From positions 1 through 10,521 of the forward strand of contig CAXBQO010000032.1 of the NCBI GenBank assembly GCA_963977945.1: DNA of 10,521 nucleotides, written 5' to 3'. This DNA is from CALMJB01 sp963977945. Its GTDB lineage: Bacteria; Actinomycetota; Actinomycetes; Nanopelagicales; Nanopelagicaceae. The notes below the pieces were generated by a model, which did not search any database, had not been told where the DNA came from, and saw nothing but the letters and a program-made list of their open reading frames with translations. A program made the translations under genes and the position numbers. Below, in pieces: positions 1-7,937 of this stretch; position 1 is the stretch's first letter, and each line of letters starts with the position of its first letter.

Positions 1-1387
1 AGTGGAGTACGAAGGCTCTTACCTGCCACTTAAAGATGTAAAGATGTCGGCTGCTTATGCATCTACGCTGCATATTTCTTTTGATGTTCGTGGCGGATTA
101 TTAATGCGTCAAATCCATCACTGGGCAGCGTTAATTTTTATGGCCGCAATCGTGGTGCATTTATTGCGAGTTTTCTTTACTGGAGCATTTCGCAAACCTC
201 GAGAATTTAACTGGATCATCGGAGTTGGATTATTAACTCTCGGAATTGTTGAAGGATTCCTCGGTTATTCACTGCCTGATGATTTGTTATCTGGAACTGG
301 AATTCGGATTGCCGAAGCAATCATTCAAGCGATTCCCGTTGTTGGAACTTATTTAGCTTTCTTTGTATTTGGTGGTCCATTCCCGGGTGAGGTTTTCATT
401 CCAAGAATTTATATTGTTCACGTTTTATTGCTGCCAGGAATTTTCTTAGCTCTTATAACTGTGCACTTGATGTTAGTTTGGTATCAAAAGCACACTCAAT
501 ACCCAGGGCCGGGCCGCACCGAAAAGAATGTGGTTGGTTATCGATTAATGCCGGTGTACATGGCAAAAGCTGGCGGATTTTTCTTTATCGTTTTTGGAAT
601 CACTGCATTTCTTGGAGCGGTTGCCTCTATAAATCCAATTTGGTTGTACGGTCCATACACTCCGGGCCAAATTTCCGCTGGATCGCAACCTGATTGGTAC
701 ATGGGTTGGCTAGATGGATTAGTGCGCATGTCGCCACCATTAGAAACTCACGCTTTTGGACACACAATTTCTTGGAATATTTTAATTCCAGGATTAATTG
801 TTCCCGGAATAATTTTTACAGCGATGGCGCTGTACCCATTCATCGAAAGTTGGATGACTGGTGATAAAAAAGAACATCACTTACTAGAACGCCCTCGCAA
901 TAATCCAAACCGCACTGCAATTGGCGCAATGTCTCTAACTTTCATGTTGGTCTCACTAATTAATGGCGGTAACGATTTGATCGCGACTCACTTTCACTTA
1001 AGCATTAATCAAATTATGTGGGGTACCCGAATTGGAATTTTCTTGTTACCACCATTGGCATTTGTAATCACTAAACGAATCTGCTTGTCCTTGCAACGCG
1101 CTGATCGTGAATCTGTGCTGCACGGCAGAGAAACTGGTCGGTTGATGATGTTGCCGCACGGCGAGTTTGTAGAAGTTCACGAACCGCTTTCAGCCGAACA
1201 AAAATGGACGCTGACCCAACATGAACAAAGCGCACCACTTGAAATTGCAGCCGAAGATGCCCGCGGTGTTAGAAATCCAAAGAGCATCCGAGCAAAATTA
1301 CAAAATCGAATGAGTCGGGCAGCAACTGAAACAATTTCTAAACCAACTTCGCAAGAGGTTAAAGAGTTAGAGAGTGGTCACCACTAA
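1..1387 (+). CDS. qcrB: Cytochrome bc1 complex cytochrome b subunit QcrB (5' end outside the window)
   Basis: Membrane core of quinol:cytochrome c reductase, which oxidises menaquinol and passes electrons towards the aa3 oxidase. The frame is open at the left edge. The GTG at 2 is an internal Val codon, because actinobacterial QcrB has roughly 80-100 further residues before this point (family length about 540). Visible from residue 1 = codon at 2: haem-b ligands in helix B (H39 and H53, 14 apart) and in helix D (H140 and H155, 15 apart, the b6/actinobacterial spacing), the sequence GYSLPDDLLSGTG at 89-101, and the quinol-site PDWY at 230-233, the usual actinobacterial version of PEWY. Several further helices and a hydrophilic C-terminal tail of about 100 residues follow, as in mycobacterial QcrB. 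ctaE-qcrC-qcrA would be expected to the left. The 3' end overlaps tspO by 14 nt, so the two are probably cotranscribed. Identity is very secure. Confidence 0.97.
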   Translation, partial: VEYEGSYLPLKDVKMSAAYASTLHISFDVRGGLLMRQIHHWAALIFMAAIVVHLLRVFFTGAFRKPREFNWIIGVGLLTLGIVEGFLGYSLPDDLLSGTGIRIAEAIIQAIPVVGTYLAFFVFGGPFPGEVFIPRIYIVHVLLLPGIFLALITVHLMLVWYQKHTQYPGPGRTEKNVVGYRLMPVYMAKAGGFFFIVFGITAFLGAVASINPIWLYGPYTPGQISAGSQPDWYMGWLDGLVRMSPPLETHAFGHTISWNILIPGLIVPGIIFTAMALYPFIESWMTGDKKEHHLLERPRNNPNRTAIGAMSLTFMLVSLINGGNDLIATHFHLSINQIMWGTRIGIFLLPPLAFVITKRICLSLQRADRESVLHGRETGRLMMLPHGEFVEVHEPLSAEQKWTLTQHEQSAPLEIAAEDARGVRNPKSIRAKLQNRMSRAATETISKPTSQEVKELESGHH

Positions 1388-1862
1388 AAACTTGCGCACC
1401 ACTTCACTGGTAATTGCATTCGCAGTTCTCACGATCTATATCATCGGTTCGGGCATCTGGGTTAACACCGGCGACAATTGGTATCAATCCTTAACCGCAC
1501 CAAGTTGGCAACCACCAGATTTTGTATTTGGATTAATTTGGCCATATAACTTTTTTGTCATAGGAGTTTGTATATATAGCAATTGGCAAAATTTAAGTGA
1601 AAGAACTTGGTTTATTTGGTTAGCGATTCTCGCACTTTCAGTTGTTATGGCACTGATTTGGGCTTACCAGTTTTATCGCCCCCACAATTTTATGGCGGCA
1701 GCCATCGCACTTAGTTTGGCAGCTTTAATTACTCTGCCCTTAACTATTTTAAATTTCTCAAATTCATTTGCTATTGGACTTGCGTTTATACCGTATCAAA
1801 TCTGGGTAATTCTGGCTTCGACTTTGAGTTGGGGTTACTTCGCGTTGAATAAAAGTAATTAA
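1374..1862 (+). CDS. TspO/MBR-family tryptophan-rich membrane protein
   Basis: A 162-residue, Trp-rich protein with five predicted membrane segments (about 11-30, 48-69, 78-98, 105-125 and 134-156), which is the size and topology of TspO/MBR proteins. Family-like features are W36-Y37 with P43, W45, P47 and P48 in the first loop, W56-P57-Y58 in the second helix, and PYQIWVILASTLSWGYFALN near the C-terminus, which resembles the family's PY-x2-W...LN signature. TspO proteins bind tetrapyrroles and have been linked to porphyrin handling and stress or light responses; here this is family knowledge only. The GTG start at 1374 lies inside qcrB in another frame, after a purine-rich stretch, which suggests translational coupling. 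The sequence is divergent, so the family call is good but the ligand and function are not known. It is the last plus-strand gene before the convergent tRNA. Confidence 0.8.
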   Translation: MVTTKNLRTTSLVIAFAVLTIYIIGSGIWVNTGDNWYQSLTAPSWQPPDFVFGLIWPYNFFVIGVCIYSNWQNLSERTWFIWLAILALSVVMALIWAYQFYRPHNFMAAAIALSLAALITLPLTILNFSNSFAIGLAFIPYQIWVILASTLSWGYFALNKSN

Positions 1863-1876
1863 TTTATTTTTAAATT
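1861..1876. repeat. AT-only inverted repeat between tspO and tRNA-Pro
   Basis: A perfect 6-bp inverted repeat (AATTTA / TAAATT) with a TTTT loop begins inside the tspO stop codon and ends just before the tRNA 3' end. It is the only hairpin-like element in the gap between the two convergent transcription units. The stem has no GC pair and no clear terminal T-tract, so it would be a very weak terminator in either direction. It may simply reflect the AT-rich composition. Recorded because no better terminator is visible here. Confidence 0.2.
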
Positions 1877-1878
1877 GT

Positions 1879-1955
1879 TGGTCGGGACGAAGGGATTTGA
1901 ACCCTCAACCACTAGACCCCCAGCCTAGTGCGCTACCAAGTTGCGCTACGTCCCG
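1879..1955 (-). tRNA. tRNA-Pro (anticodon GGG), with encoded CCA
   Basis: Read on the minus strand, a full cloverleaf of 77 nt can be folded by hand. The acceptor is CGGGACG pairing with CGTCCCG, followed by discriminator A and an encoded CCA (1881-1879). The D stem is GCGC/GCGC. The anticodon stem is CTAGG/TCTAG with one G-U pair, and its loop is CTGGGGG. The T stem is GAGGG/CCCTT with loop TTCAAAT. The anticodon GGG occupies 1919-1921 and reads CCC and CCU proline codons. The 5' end lies only 4 nt after the putA stop codon on the same strand, and no promoter fits in that gap. The tRNA is therefore probably made at least partly from the putA transcript by RNase P cleavage, or from a promoter inside putA. 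Confidence 0.96.
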
Positions 1956-1959
1956 TAAC

Positions 1960-4900
1960 TTAGCTGGCTAATCCTATTGCTCTTGGTTTTGGTCCAGCAT
2001 TTGTATTTCCATAACGATGTTGTGTTATCGAAACACTTTGTTCTAAAAACCATCTACTAAGTTCGATATCACCTCGTTGTGCAATTGCCCGTGGATCGCA
2101 AGAAATTCCACGTTTTAGTAATTGAAAAATTGGCGCAGCTTCGATTGATAACCATCTAACACGGTTAAATTCCACGGCCCTTTCTATAAAATCATCCACC
2201 GATTCAACAATTACATTTGTTAAACCATTAATTAAATCTGGGCTGGAATAAACCAATTTCACTGGCAGTTCTTTCTTAATCCACTCTAAAAATGCAATTT
2301 CATCTTTTGATGTTCCACTATCGATACGAACCAATATTCCATTTTCGTACGATCTATACCGTTGCAAATTTGATTCAGTTTTTAATCCAGCGCGGTCAAT
2401 ACTTTGTGAACCAATTTGCTTCCACCATCGCACCGCCTGTTCTTTCATCGGTAAGAAATGCTGTAATTTGCGCCAATTTCGTAGAGTCGCCAAATAATTC
2501 TCTCCCCCAGCTTTGGCATTTGCTCCCACGCTGCTGCGTTTCCAGCCACCAAATGGTTGTCGATTTACAATCGCACCAGTAATTGTTCGATTTACATAAA
2601 CATTTCCAGCCTGAACTTTTTCAATCCACTTTTCGCATTCATTTTCATCTAAAGATTGAATTCCGGCGGTTAAACCGTATGGAGTTTGGTTTTGCCAAAG
2701 AATCGAACTCTCTAAATCTGGCGCAACCATGATTGCAAGTACCGGACCAAACCATTCATTCAAATGTGACCAAGAGCCAGGTTTGACTCCAACTTTGACT
2801 CCTGGTTGCCAAATAAAACCTGCATCATCTAATTGTTTTGGTTCTATCCACCAAGTTTCGCCCTCATCTAATGTGGTCAATGCGCGAGCAAGTGGCGTGT
2901 TTTCATTCTTATCAACTTTGCGGATAACCGGGCCAACCGAAGTTGATAATTCATAGCCTTTTCCAATTTTTAAGGTGGTGACCGCATCAACTAATTGCCG
3001 CTTAAATGATGGATCTTCATAAATACTTTTCTGAACTATCGCGAGCGACGCCGCGCTACATTTTTGACCAGCATTTCCAAAAGCTGATTGCACCAAATCT
3101 TTTACCGCAACATCTATGTCGCAAGAAGCGGTCAAAATAATTGAATTTTTGCCACTTGTTTCCGCAAGTAAATTCATTTCTGCTCGCCAACTTGAAAACA
3201 TTTCAGCGGTTGAAAACGCGCCAGTAAGAATTACCGCATTTACCTCTGGATTAGAGACAAGATGTTTTCCCACTTCATCATCTCTGGTCGAGACAAATTG
3301 CAAAACCTCTTTTGGTACACCCGCTTGCCAAATTTGATTGACCAGTTGCCAAGATGTGGCAACTGTTTCAGGTGCTGATTTAAATATCACCGAATTACCA
3401 GCAGCTAATGCAGCAAAAATTCCACCGGCCGGAATTGAATATGGAAAATTCCACGGCGGAACAACGACAACGACTCCGGTCGGAGTTGAATCAGAATCCA
3501 TATTAATTTTTTCCGCGTTTGCTGCGTAAAAATTGGCAAAGTCGATTGCTTCACTAACTTCTGGATCTGCTTCTGCAAATGTTTTACCCGCATCACGACT
3601 CATGATTGCAATTGAAACTAAACGCTCGTTATCTATTTGGCGTGCGCACTTTTCTAAAATTTGCGCTCTTTGTTTGGCTCCGATTTTGTTCCAATCTTCC
3701 ATTGCAGATTTTGCGCATTTGATTGCGGTGTCAACATCTTTTTTTGTAGCAACTGAATATTCATACCAAGGTTTGCCATTGTCATTTGGGTCGATCCCAA
3801 TTTCCGTATCAGATGATTGTTTTTGTTCTGCCGCGATAACTAACGGAATCTTTAATGATTTAGTAGATAAAACCTTTGTAATTTCTTTTTCTAAGACACT
3901 TACCAAATTCAAATCTGTTGGATCACCATTTGGATCATTAATAAATTCACTTTTATCATTTAACTCAACTACTTTTTTATCTGCCAGGCGACGAGATGAA
4001 GTGGAAATAGATTTTCTAGCCGAAAAAGCGTTCTTAAAACGCTCTGCTTGCTGATTAAATATTTGTGGGTTGCTCGCTATTTCAAATGAAGATCTTAAAT
4101 AATTCTCAGGTGCGGTGTTTTCATCTAATCGCCTGACCAGATATGCAACCGCTGATGCAAAATCATCAGAACGTGTAACTGGTGAGTAGAGCAAAATATG
4201 TGAATTATTCCCCTCGATTTTCGCTAACTCTTTTGTGACAGCTAACGCTTCCGGGTTTGCCATGCCTTCTAACATTTCTAAATCAATTTGAGTTTTACAT
4301 CCCCGTAATGTTGCAATTTCTAACGCCAAACTGATGTGAAAAAGATTGTGGCTAGCAACTCCAATTCGAACTGACTGCGCCACCTCTTTATTAATCGCGG
4401 TGTCTAACAATCTGGAATAACTGGCATCGACATCTGATTTTGAGGTGTACGGAGCAGAAATCCAGCCGTGTAATTCCGCTTCGGCTTTTTCCATAGCCAG
4501 ATTTGCGCCCTTGACTAAACGAATTTTTATTTGACCGCCACTTTTTTTATTGCGTTTGTTTGACCACTCCACCAACTCAGCAAATACTTGATGTGAATCA
4601 GGTAAATAAGCTTGCAGCACAATGCCGGCATAAAGTGATTCAAATTCTGGTTCATTCAAGATTGCTTTGAATAGATCTACAGTTAGACGCAGATCTCTAA
4701 ACTCTTCCATGTCTAGATTTACAAAACAGTTATTTTTATTGGCGGCACGATAAATATCGCGTAATTTCTCACTTAAGCGAGCGATAGATCCGTCATGATC
4801 AATCGCATTTAACTGCGCCACAATCGCCGAAAGTTTGACCGAAATATAGTTAATTTCAGCCCGATTCATCATCTCGATTATTCGATTAAATCTCTCATCT

Positions 4901-5394
4901 GCCTCGGCTTGTCCTAATACCGCCTCACCTAAAACATTTATATTTAAATTGATTCCAGTTTTTCTCCGTTTTGTCATGTGACGATTGAGTGGTTTTTGCT
5001 CGGCCGGCAAAATAATTCCCTTTGAATATCGTTTTACTTGCATATGCACCAAGCTCACTGAAACTCTTGGCATCACTTTTGAAATTAGAATCAAAGATTT
5101 CAACCCCAGAAAATTAAAGAGCGAAAATCCTGCCTTTGTTGCTTTGCTGGCTGCTTTGAACAAAATCCGGGCGGCATCTTTACTGGATTTAATTCGCATG
5201 ACCTCATCGGTTAAAGTCACCGTTACCGAAATTGCATTTTGATCTTGAAAAAGTCTTTTAAATCTACGTCGGTTGCTTTTATCAATTAGGCGTTGATTTT
5301 TTTCAGCTAATTCAATTAATTTGCGAGCCCGATCAATTGTTTTTTGTTCTAAAACATCAATATCTGAATTAGTTGCTAAAACATTGCTACTCAT
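1960..5394 (-). CDS. putA: Bifunctional proline dehydrogenase / L-glutamate-gamma-semialdehyde dehydrogenase (PutA)
   Basis: Converts proline to glutamate in two steps: FAD-dependent proline dehydrogenase (electrons to quinone), then NAD-dependent P5C/glutamate-semialdehyde dehydrogenase. The protein has 1144 residues. PRODH motifs: SVKLSA (185-190), QAYLPDS (261-267), RLVKGAN (292-298), ASHN (347-350), LEMLEGMAN (372-380) and the substrate-carboxylate arginines in RRLDEN (421-426). Aldehyde dehydrogenase motifs: PPWNFP (646-651), catalytic-base E745 in LLAETSGKN, nucleophile C779 in NAGQKCSA, EWFGPVL (880-886) and PFGGWKRS (947-954). Residues from about 985 form an extra C-terminal domain. 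There is no N-terminal ribbon-helix-helix domain, so this is a class B-like PutA that cannot repress its own gene as E. coli PutA does. The ATG at 5394 has only a weak, AT-rich ribosome-binding region. It begins 15 nt after the SRPBCC gene and is followed after 4 nt by tRNA-Pro. Confidence 0.97.
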   Translation of the reverse strand: MSSNVLATNSDIDVLEQKTIDRARKLIELAEKNQRLIDKSNRRRFKRLFQDQNAISVTVTLTDEVMRIKSSKDAARILFKAASKATKAGFSLFNFLGLKSLILISKVMPRVSVSLVHMQVKRYSKGIILPAEQKPLNRHMTKRRKTGINLNINVLGEAVLGQAEADERFNRIIEMMNRAEINYISVKLSAIVAQLNAIDHDGSIARLSEKLRDIYRAANKNNCFVNLDMEEFRDLRLTVDLFKAILNEPEFESLYAGIVLQAYLPDSHQVFAELVEWSNKRNKKSGGQIKIRLVKGANLAMEKAEAELHGWISAPYTSKSDVDASYSRLLDTAINKEVAQSVRIGVASHNLFHISLALEIATLRGCKTQIDLEMLEGMANPEALAVTKELAKIEGNNSHILLYSPVTRSDDFASAVAYLVRRLDENTAPENYLRSSFEIASNPQIFNQQAERFKNAFSARKSISTSSRRLADKKVVELNDKSEFINDPNGDPTDLNLVSVLEKEITKVLSTKSLKIPLVIAAEQKQSSDTEIGIDPNDNGKPWYEYSVATKKDVDTAIKCAKSAMEDWNKIGAKQRAQILEKCARQIDNERLVSIAIMSRDAGKTFAEADPEVSEAIDFANFYAANAEKINMDSDSTPTGVVVVVPPWNFPYSIPAGGIFAALAAGNSVIFKSAPETVATSWQLVNQIWQAGVPKEVLQFVSTRDDEVGKHLVSNPEVNAVILTGAFSTAEMFSSWRAEMNLLAETSGKNSIILTASCDIDVAVKDLVQSAFGNAGQKCSAASLAIVQKSIYEDPSFKRQLVDAVTTLKIGKGYELSTSVGPVIRKVDKNENTPLARALTTLDEGETWWIEPKQLDDAGFIWQPGVKVGVKPGSWSHLNEWFGPVLAIMVAPDLESSILWQNQTPYGLTAGIQSLDENECEKWIEKVQAGNVYVNRTITGAIVNRQPFGGWKRSSVGANAKAGGENYLATLRNWRKLQHFLPMKEQAVRWWKQIGSQSIDRAGLKTESNLQRYRSYENGILVRIDSGTSKDEIAFLEWIKKELPVKLVYSSPDLINGLTNVIVESVDDFIERAVEFNRVRWLSIEAAPIFQLLKRGISCDPRAIAQRGDIELSRWFLEQSVSITQHRYGNTNAGPKPRAIGLAS

Positions 5395-5409
5395 TTTATT
5401 TATTTGTAA

Positions 5410-5871
5410 TTATTGTTCAGCAAGTTCTTTTAATTTAACTAAAGACTTAGCCATCACCTTATCTACCCATTTATAGGCGCCAGTTCGATTTAACCACCAT
5501 TGCGATACTGCTGGGTTGCCGTCGAACATTTCAATAACTTCGGTTTCACCAGAGTTAATCGATTTAAGTTCATAACTCCACACATGTTTCATCAGATGCC
5601 GCCAGGCAATTTTGCGATTTTCTTCATAGCCAATAACTTGATTTGTGATTTTGTATGGAATCTTAATTCGCATGCTCATTCCAAATTTGGCACCAAGATA
5701 GAGCTTGGTCGGGCCAGAAATATTTGCTTGAATGGTTTTACTACCGTCAAATAATCGGTGTTTTCGTGGATCTGAAAGTAGAGAAAATATCTTTTCTGCT
5801 GGTGCTTGAATCTTAATTTTTACTGCTTTGCGCTTTGAATCGCCAGTATCGATAATTTCTGCTCTATTCAT
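5410..5871 (-). CDS. SRPBCC-family (polyketide cyclase/dehydrase-like) protein
   Basis: A 153-residue soluble protein with no signal peptide or membrane segment. It has the pattern of the START/Bet v 1-like SRPBCC fold: an N-terminal beta strand, then APAEKIFSLLSDPRKHRLFDGS (start 23, key residues P24, F29, D34, P35, W-less helix end at about 44). Further alternating strands include RKIAWRH (86-92), and an amphipathic C-terminal helix covers about 134-151. The fold makes a hydrophobic ligand pocket, and family members range from lipid carriers to cyclases and Coq10-like quinone binders, so a substrate cannot be named. It lies between ctaF (11 nt upstream) and putA (15 nt downstream) in the same orientation, so it is very probably cotranscribed with both. 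A role near quinones or lipids would suit the neighbourhood but is only a guess. Confidence 0.8.
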   Translation of the reverse strand: MNRAEIIDTGDSKRKAVKIKIQAPAEKIFSLLSDPRKHRLFDGSKTIQANISGPTKLYLGAKFGMSMRIKIPYKITNQVIGYEENRKIAWRHLMKHVWSYELKSINSGETEVIEMFDGNPAVSQWWLNRTGAYKWVDKVMAKSLVKLKELAEQ

Positions 5872-5882
5872 ATGAGCCTAAT

Positions 5883-6278
5883 TTAGTGGGACGGCTGTCC
5901 TTCATACTCAAGCACAAAGCCAAATATGCTGACTACTAAAAAGCCAACGCCAATCATGACTAGCCACCAACCAATTACCAAACCTAAAAATGTTACGCAC
6001 AATGAAAGAGCAACTGGAAGTGGCCACCAAGAGTGCGGCGAGAAGAATCCAATTTCACCGGCAGCATCTGCGATTTCACCTTGCAGATTATCTTCTGGCA
6101 ATGTGCCACCAGATCTATGGTCAGTGAACCAGAAATAAAACCCAATTATTGTTGCCAGCCCTGCGCTAAGTGCAATCGCAGTGATACCAACTGGTTCACC
6201 ACCAACTTGCCAATAAATAATTGTGGTGATCGCGTAAAAAATTGCTAAACCTACAAAAAGGCGCCAACCGGCTTTCAT
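5883..6278 (-). CDS. ctaF: Cytochrome c oxidase subunit 4, actinobacterial type (CtaF)
   Basis: Small accessory subunit of the actinobacterial aa3 oxidase, 131 residues, with four membrane segments (about 6-23, 30-52, 86-104 and 106-124). The conserved EIGFFSPHSWWPL block (75-87) precedes the third helix, and the C-terminal FVLEY (121-125) is also typical of this family. The ATG directly abuts the ctaD stop codon on the minus strand (TAAATG), with AAAGGA as a plausible ribosome-binding site about 9 nt upstream, inside the end of ctaD. This arrangement suggests coupled translation. CtaF is not related to mitochondrial subunit IV. It is found only in Actinobacteria, which makes it a useful taxonomic marker here. 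Confidence 0.94.
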   Translation of the reverse strand: MKAGWRLFVGLAIFYAITTIIYWQVGGEPVGITAIALSAGLATIIGFYFWFTDHRSGGTLPEDNLQGEIADAAGEIGFFSPHSWWPLPVALSLCVTFLGLVIGWWLVMIGVGFLVVSIFGFVLEYEGQPSH

Positions 6279-7937
6279 TTAATGATTTTCCTTTTCCGCC
6301 ATGTGTGGATGGTGTAAATCAAATGCCGGGCGCTCACTGCGAATTCTTGGAATTGAAGTGAAATTGTGTCTTGGTGGTGGACAAGAAGTTGCCCATTCAA
6401 GCGATGAGCCATAACCCCAAGGATCATCGACTGTAACTTTGGCAGTGTTTCGCGAAATCCAAATATTAATAAAGAATGGAATCATCGACAGCGCAAGTAA
6501 AACGGCACCAATAGTTGAAACCATATTCATAAATGTGAAGCCATCGGTTGCTAAATAATCTGCATATCGACGTGGGAATCCTTTAATTCCAAGCCAATGT
6601 TGAATCAAGAATGTTGTGTGGAATCCAACGAAAAGAGTCCAGAAATGAACCTTTCCTAATCTTTCATTCAACATATATCCGGTCATCTTTGGCCACCAGA
6701 AATAAAATCCGGCAAACATCGCAAATACCACTGTGCCAAACAAAACATAGTGGAAGTGAGCCACGACGAAATAGGAGGCAGAAACTGCAAAATCAAGTGG
6801 TGGACTTGCCAAAATAATTCCAGTTAGACCGCCTAATAAAAAGGTTATTAAGAAACCAATAACGAAAATCATTGGCGTATCCAGAGTAATTGAACCGCGC
6901 CACATTGTTCCGATCCAGTTAAAGAATTTCACTCCGGTTGGTACGCCAATCAAGAAAGTCATGAATGAAAAGAATGGCAATAACACTTGTCCGCTAGCAA
7001 ACATATGGTGCGCCCAAACTGCTACTGACAGAGCTGCGATTGCGATTGTCGCTGCAATTAAACCTTTATAACCAAATATCGGTTTGCGACTAAACACCGG
7101 CAAGATTTCAGTTGCGATTCCAAAAAATGGCAGCGCCAAGATATAAACCTCAGGATGGCCAAAGAACCAGAATAAGTGTTGCCACAGCATCGCGCCCCCA
7201 TTTGCTGGATCAAAAATATGTGAGCCAAATAAACGGTCAGCTTCTAATCCAAGTAATGCCGCGGCAAGTGGTGGGAAAGCGAGCAAAATCAAAATCGAAG
7301 TTAGCAAAACGTTCCACGAAAAAATTGACATGCGAAACATCGTCATTCCAGGAGCGCGCATTGTAAAAATTGTGGTTATGAAATTAACGCCACCAAGAAT
7401 TGTTCCAAGGCCACCGATTGCTAATCCAATAATCCAAAGATCAGCTCCGATTCCCGGCGAAAATTGTGAACGTGAAAGTGGTGCGTATGCAGTCCATCCA
7501 AATGATGCCGCACCACTTGGTGTAAAAAAGCCAGCGGCAGCAATTAATCCACCAAATAAATAGAGCCAGTATGAGAGCATGTTCATTCTCGGAAATGCCA
7601 CGTCGGCCGCACCTATTTGTAACGGCATGATGACATTTGCAAAGCCCACAAATAACGGAGTAGCAAACATCAACAACATGATTGTTCCGTGCATTGTGAA
7701 AAGTTGGTTGTACTGCTCGGTGCTCATGAACTGTAAACCGGGGCGAGTTAGTTCGGCGCGCATAAATAGCGCCATCACTCCACCAACTAAAAACCAAATA
7801 AACGATGTAATTAAATATAAATAACCGATTTTTTTGTGATCTGTAGTTGAAACCCAACTTACAAAAATTTTGCCCTTATTTGTTGGAAGCGGTCTGGCCG
7901 CTGTCATAACCTTTGGTGGTTGCGCGTAAGTTGTCAT
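6279..7937 (-). CDS. ctaD: Cytochrome c oxidase subunit I, aa3 type (CtaD)
   Basis: Catalytic, proton-pumping subunit of the aa3 terminal oxidase, 552 residues, with about 12 membrane helices. Ligands present: haem a H83 (TMHGTIM) and H396; haem a3 H394 (VVAHFHYV); CuB H261, H310 and H311; and the His-Tyr cross-link tyrosine Y265 (GHPEVY). Proton paths look intact: D112 in DVAFPRMN with N119 and N185 for the D channel ending at E263, and K337 in PTGVKFFNW for the K channel. Odd point: where bovine subunit I has the Mg-ligand pair H368-D369, this protein has S386-A387; Actinobacteria, as I recall them, have Ser-Asp. The ATG overlaps the ctaC stop by 4 nt (ATGA), with AAAGG upstream. It forms an operon with ctaC and ctaF. 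Confidence 0.98.
   Translation of the reverse strand: MTTYAQPPKVMTAARPLPTNKGKIFVSWVSTTDHKKIGYLYLITSFIWFLVGGVMALFMRAELTRPGLQFMSTEQYNQLFTMHGTIMLLMFATPLFVGFANVIMPLQIGAADVAFPRMNMLSYWLYLFGGLIAAAGFFTPSGAASFGWTAYAPLSRSQFSPGIGADLWIIGLAIGGLGTILGGVNFITTIFTMRAPGMTMFRMSIFSWNVLLTSILILLAFPPLAAALLGLEADRLFGSHIFDPANGGAMLWQHLFWFFGHPEVYILALPFFGIATEILPVFSRKPIFGYKGLIAATIAIAALSVAVWAHHMFASGQVLLPFFSFMTFLIGVPTGVKFFNWIGTMWRGSITLDTPMIFVIGFLITFLLGGLTGIILASPPLDFAVSASYFVVAHFHYVLFGTVVFAMFAGFYFWWPKMTGYMLNERLGKVHFWTLFVGFHTTFLIQHWLGIKGFPRRYADYLATDGFTFMNMVSTIGAVLLALSMIPFFINIWISRNTAKVTVDDPWGYGSSLEWATSCPPPRHNFTSIPRIRSERPAFDLHHPHMAEKENH

Noticed and set aside
2..4. GTG as the start codon of qcrB
   Set aside because: The protein would lack the first helix and N-terminus of cytochrome b. 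The sequence at this point matches an internal region of the family, so the gene is cut by the window edge.
1861..1876. Reading the AT-only inverted repeat as a true intrinsic terminator
   Set aside because: The 6-bp stem has no GC pair and no following T-tract on either strand, so it should not terminate efficiently. It is kept only as a repeat.
3533..4054. 173-codon open frame on the plus strand, antisense to putA
   Set aside because: It lies wholly inside putA, whose protein is clearly real across the region. It shows no recognisable motif and has no ribosome-binding site that stands out.
1960..5394. A frameshift or missing active-site residue in putA
   Set aside because: All expected PRODH and aldehyde dehydrogenase motifs occur in one frame in the right order, and the length fits a class B-like PutA.
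7441..7857. 138-codon open frame on the minus strand in another frame of ctaD
   Set aside because: It overlaps the strongly conserved N-terminal part of subunit I. Its composition, rich in Cys, Arg and His, looks like an out-of-frame reading.
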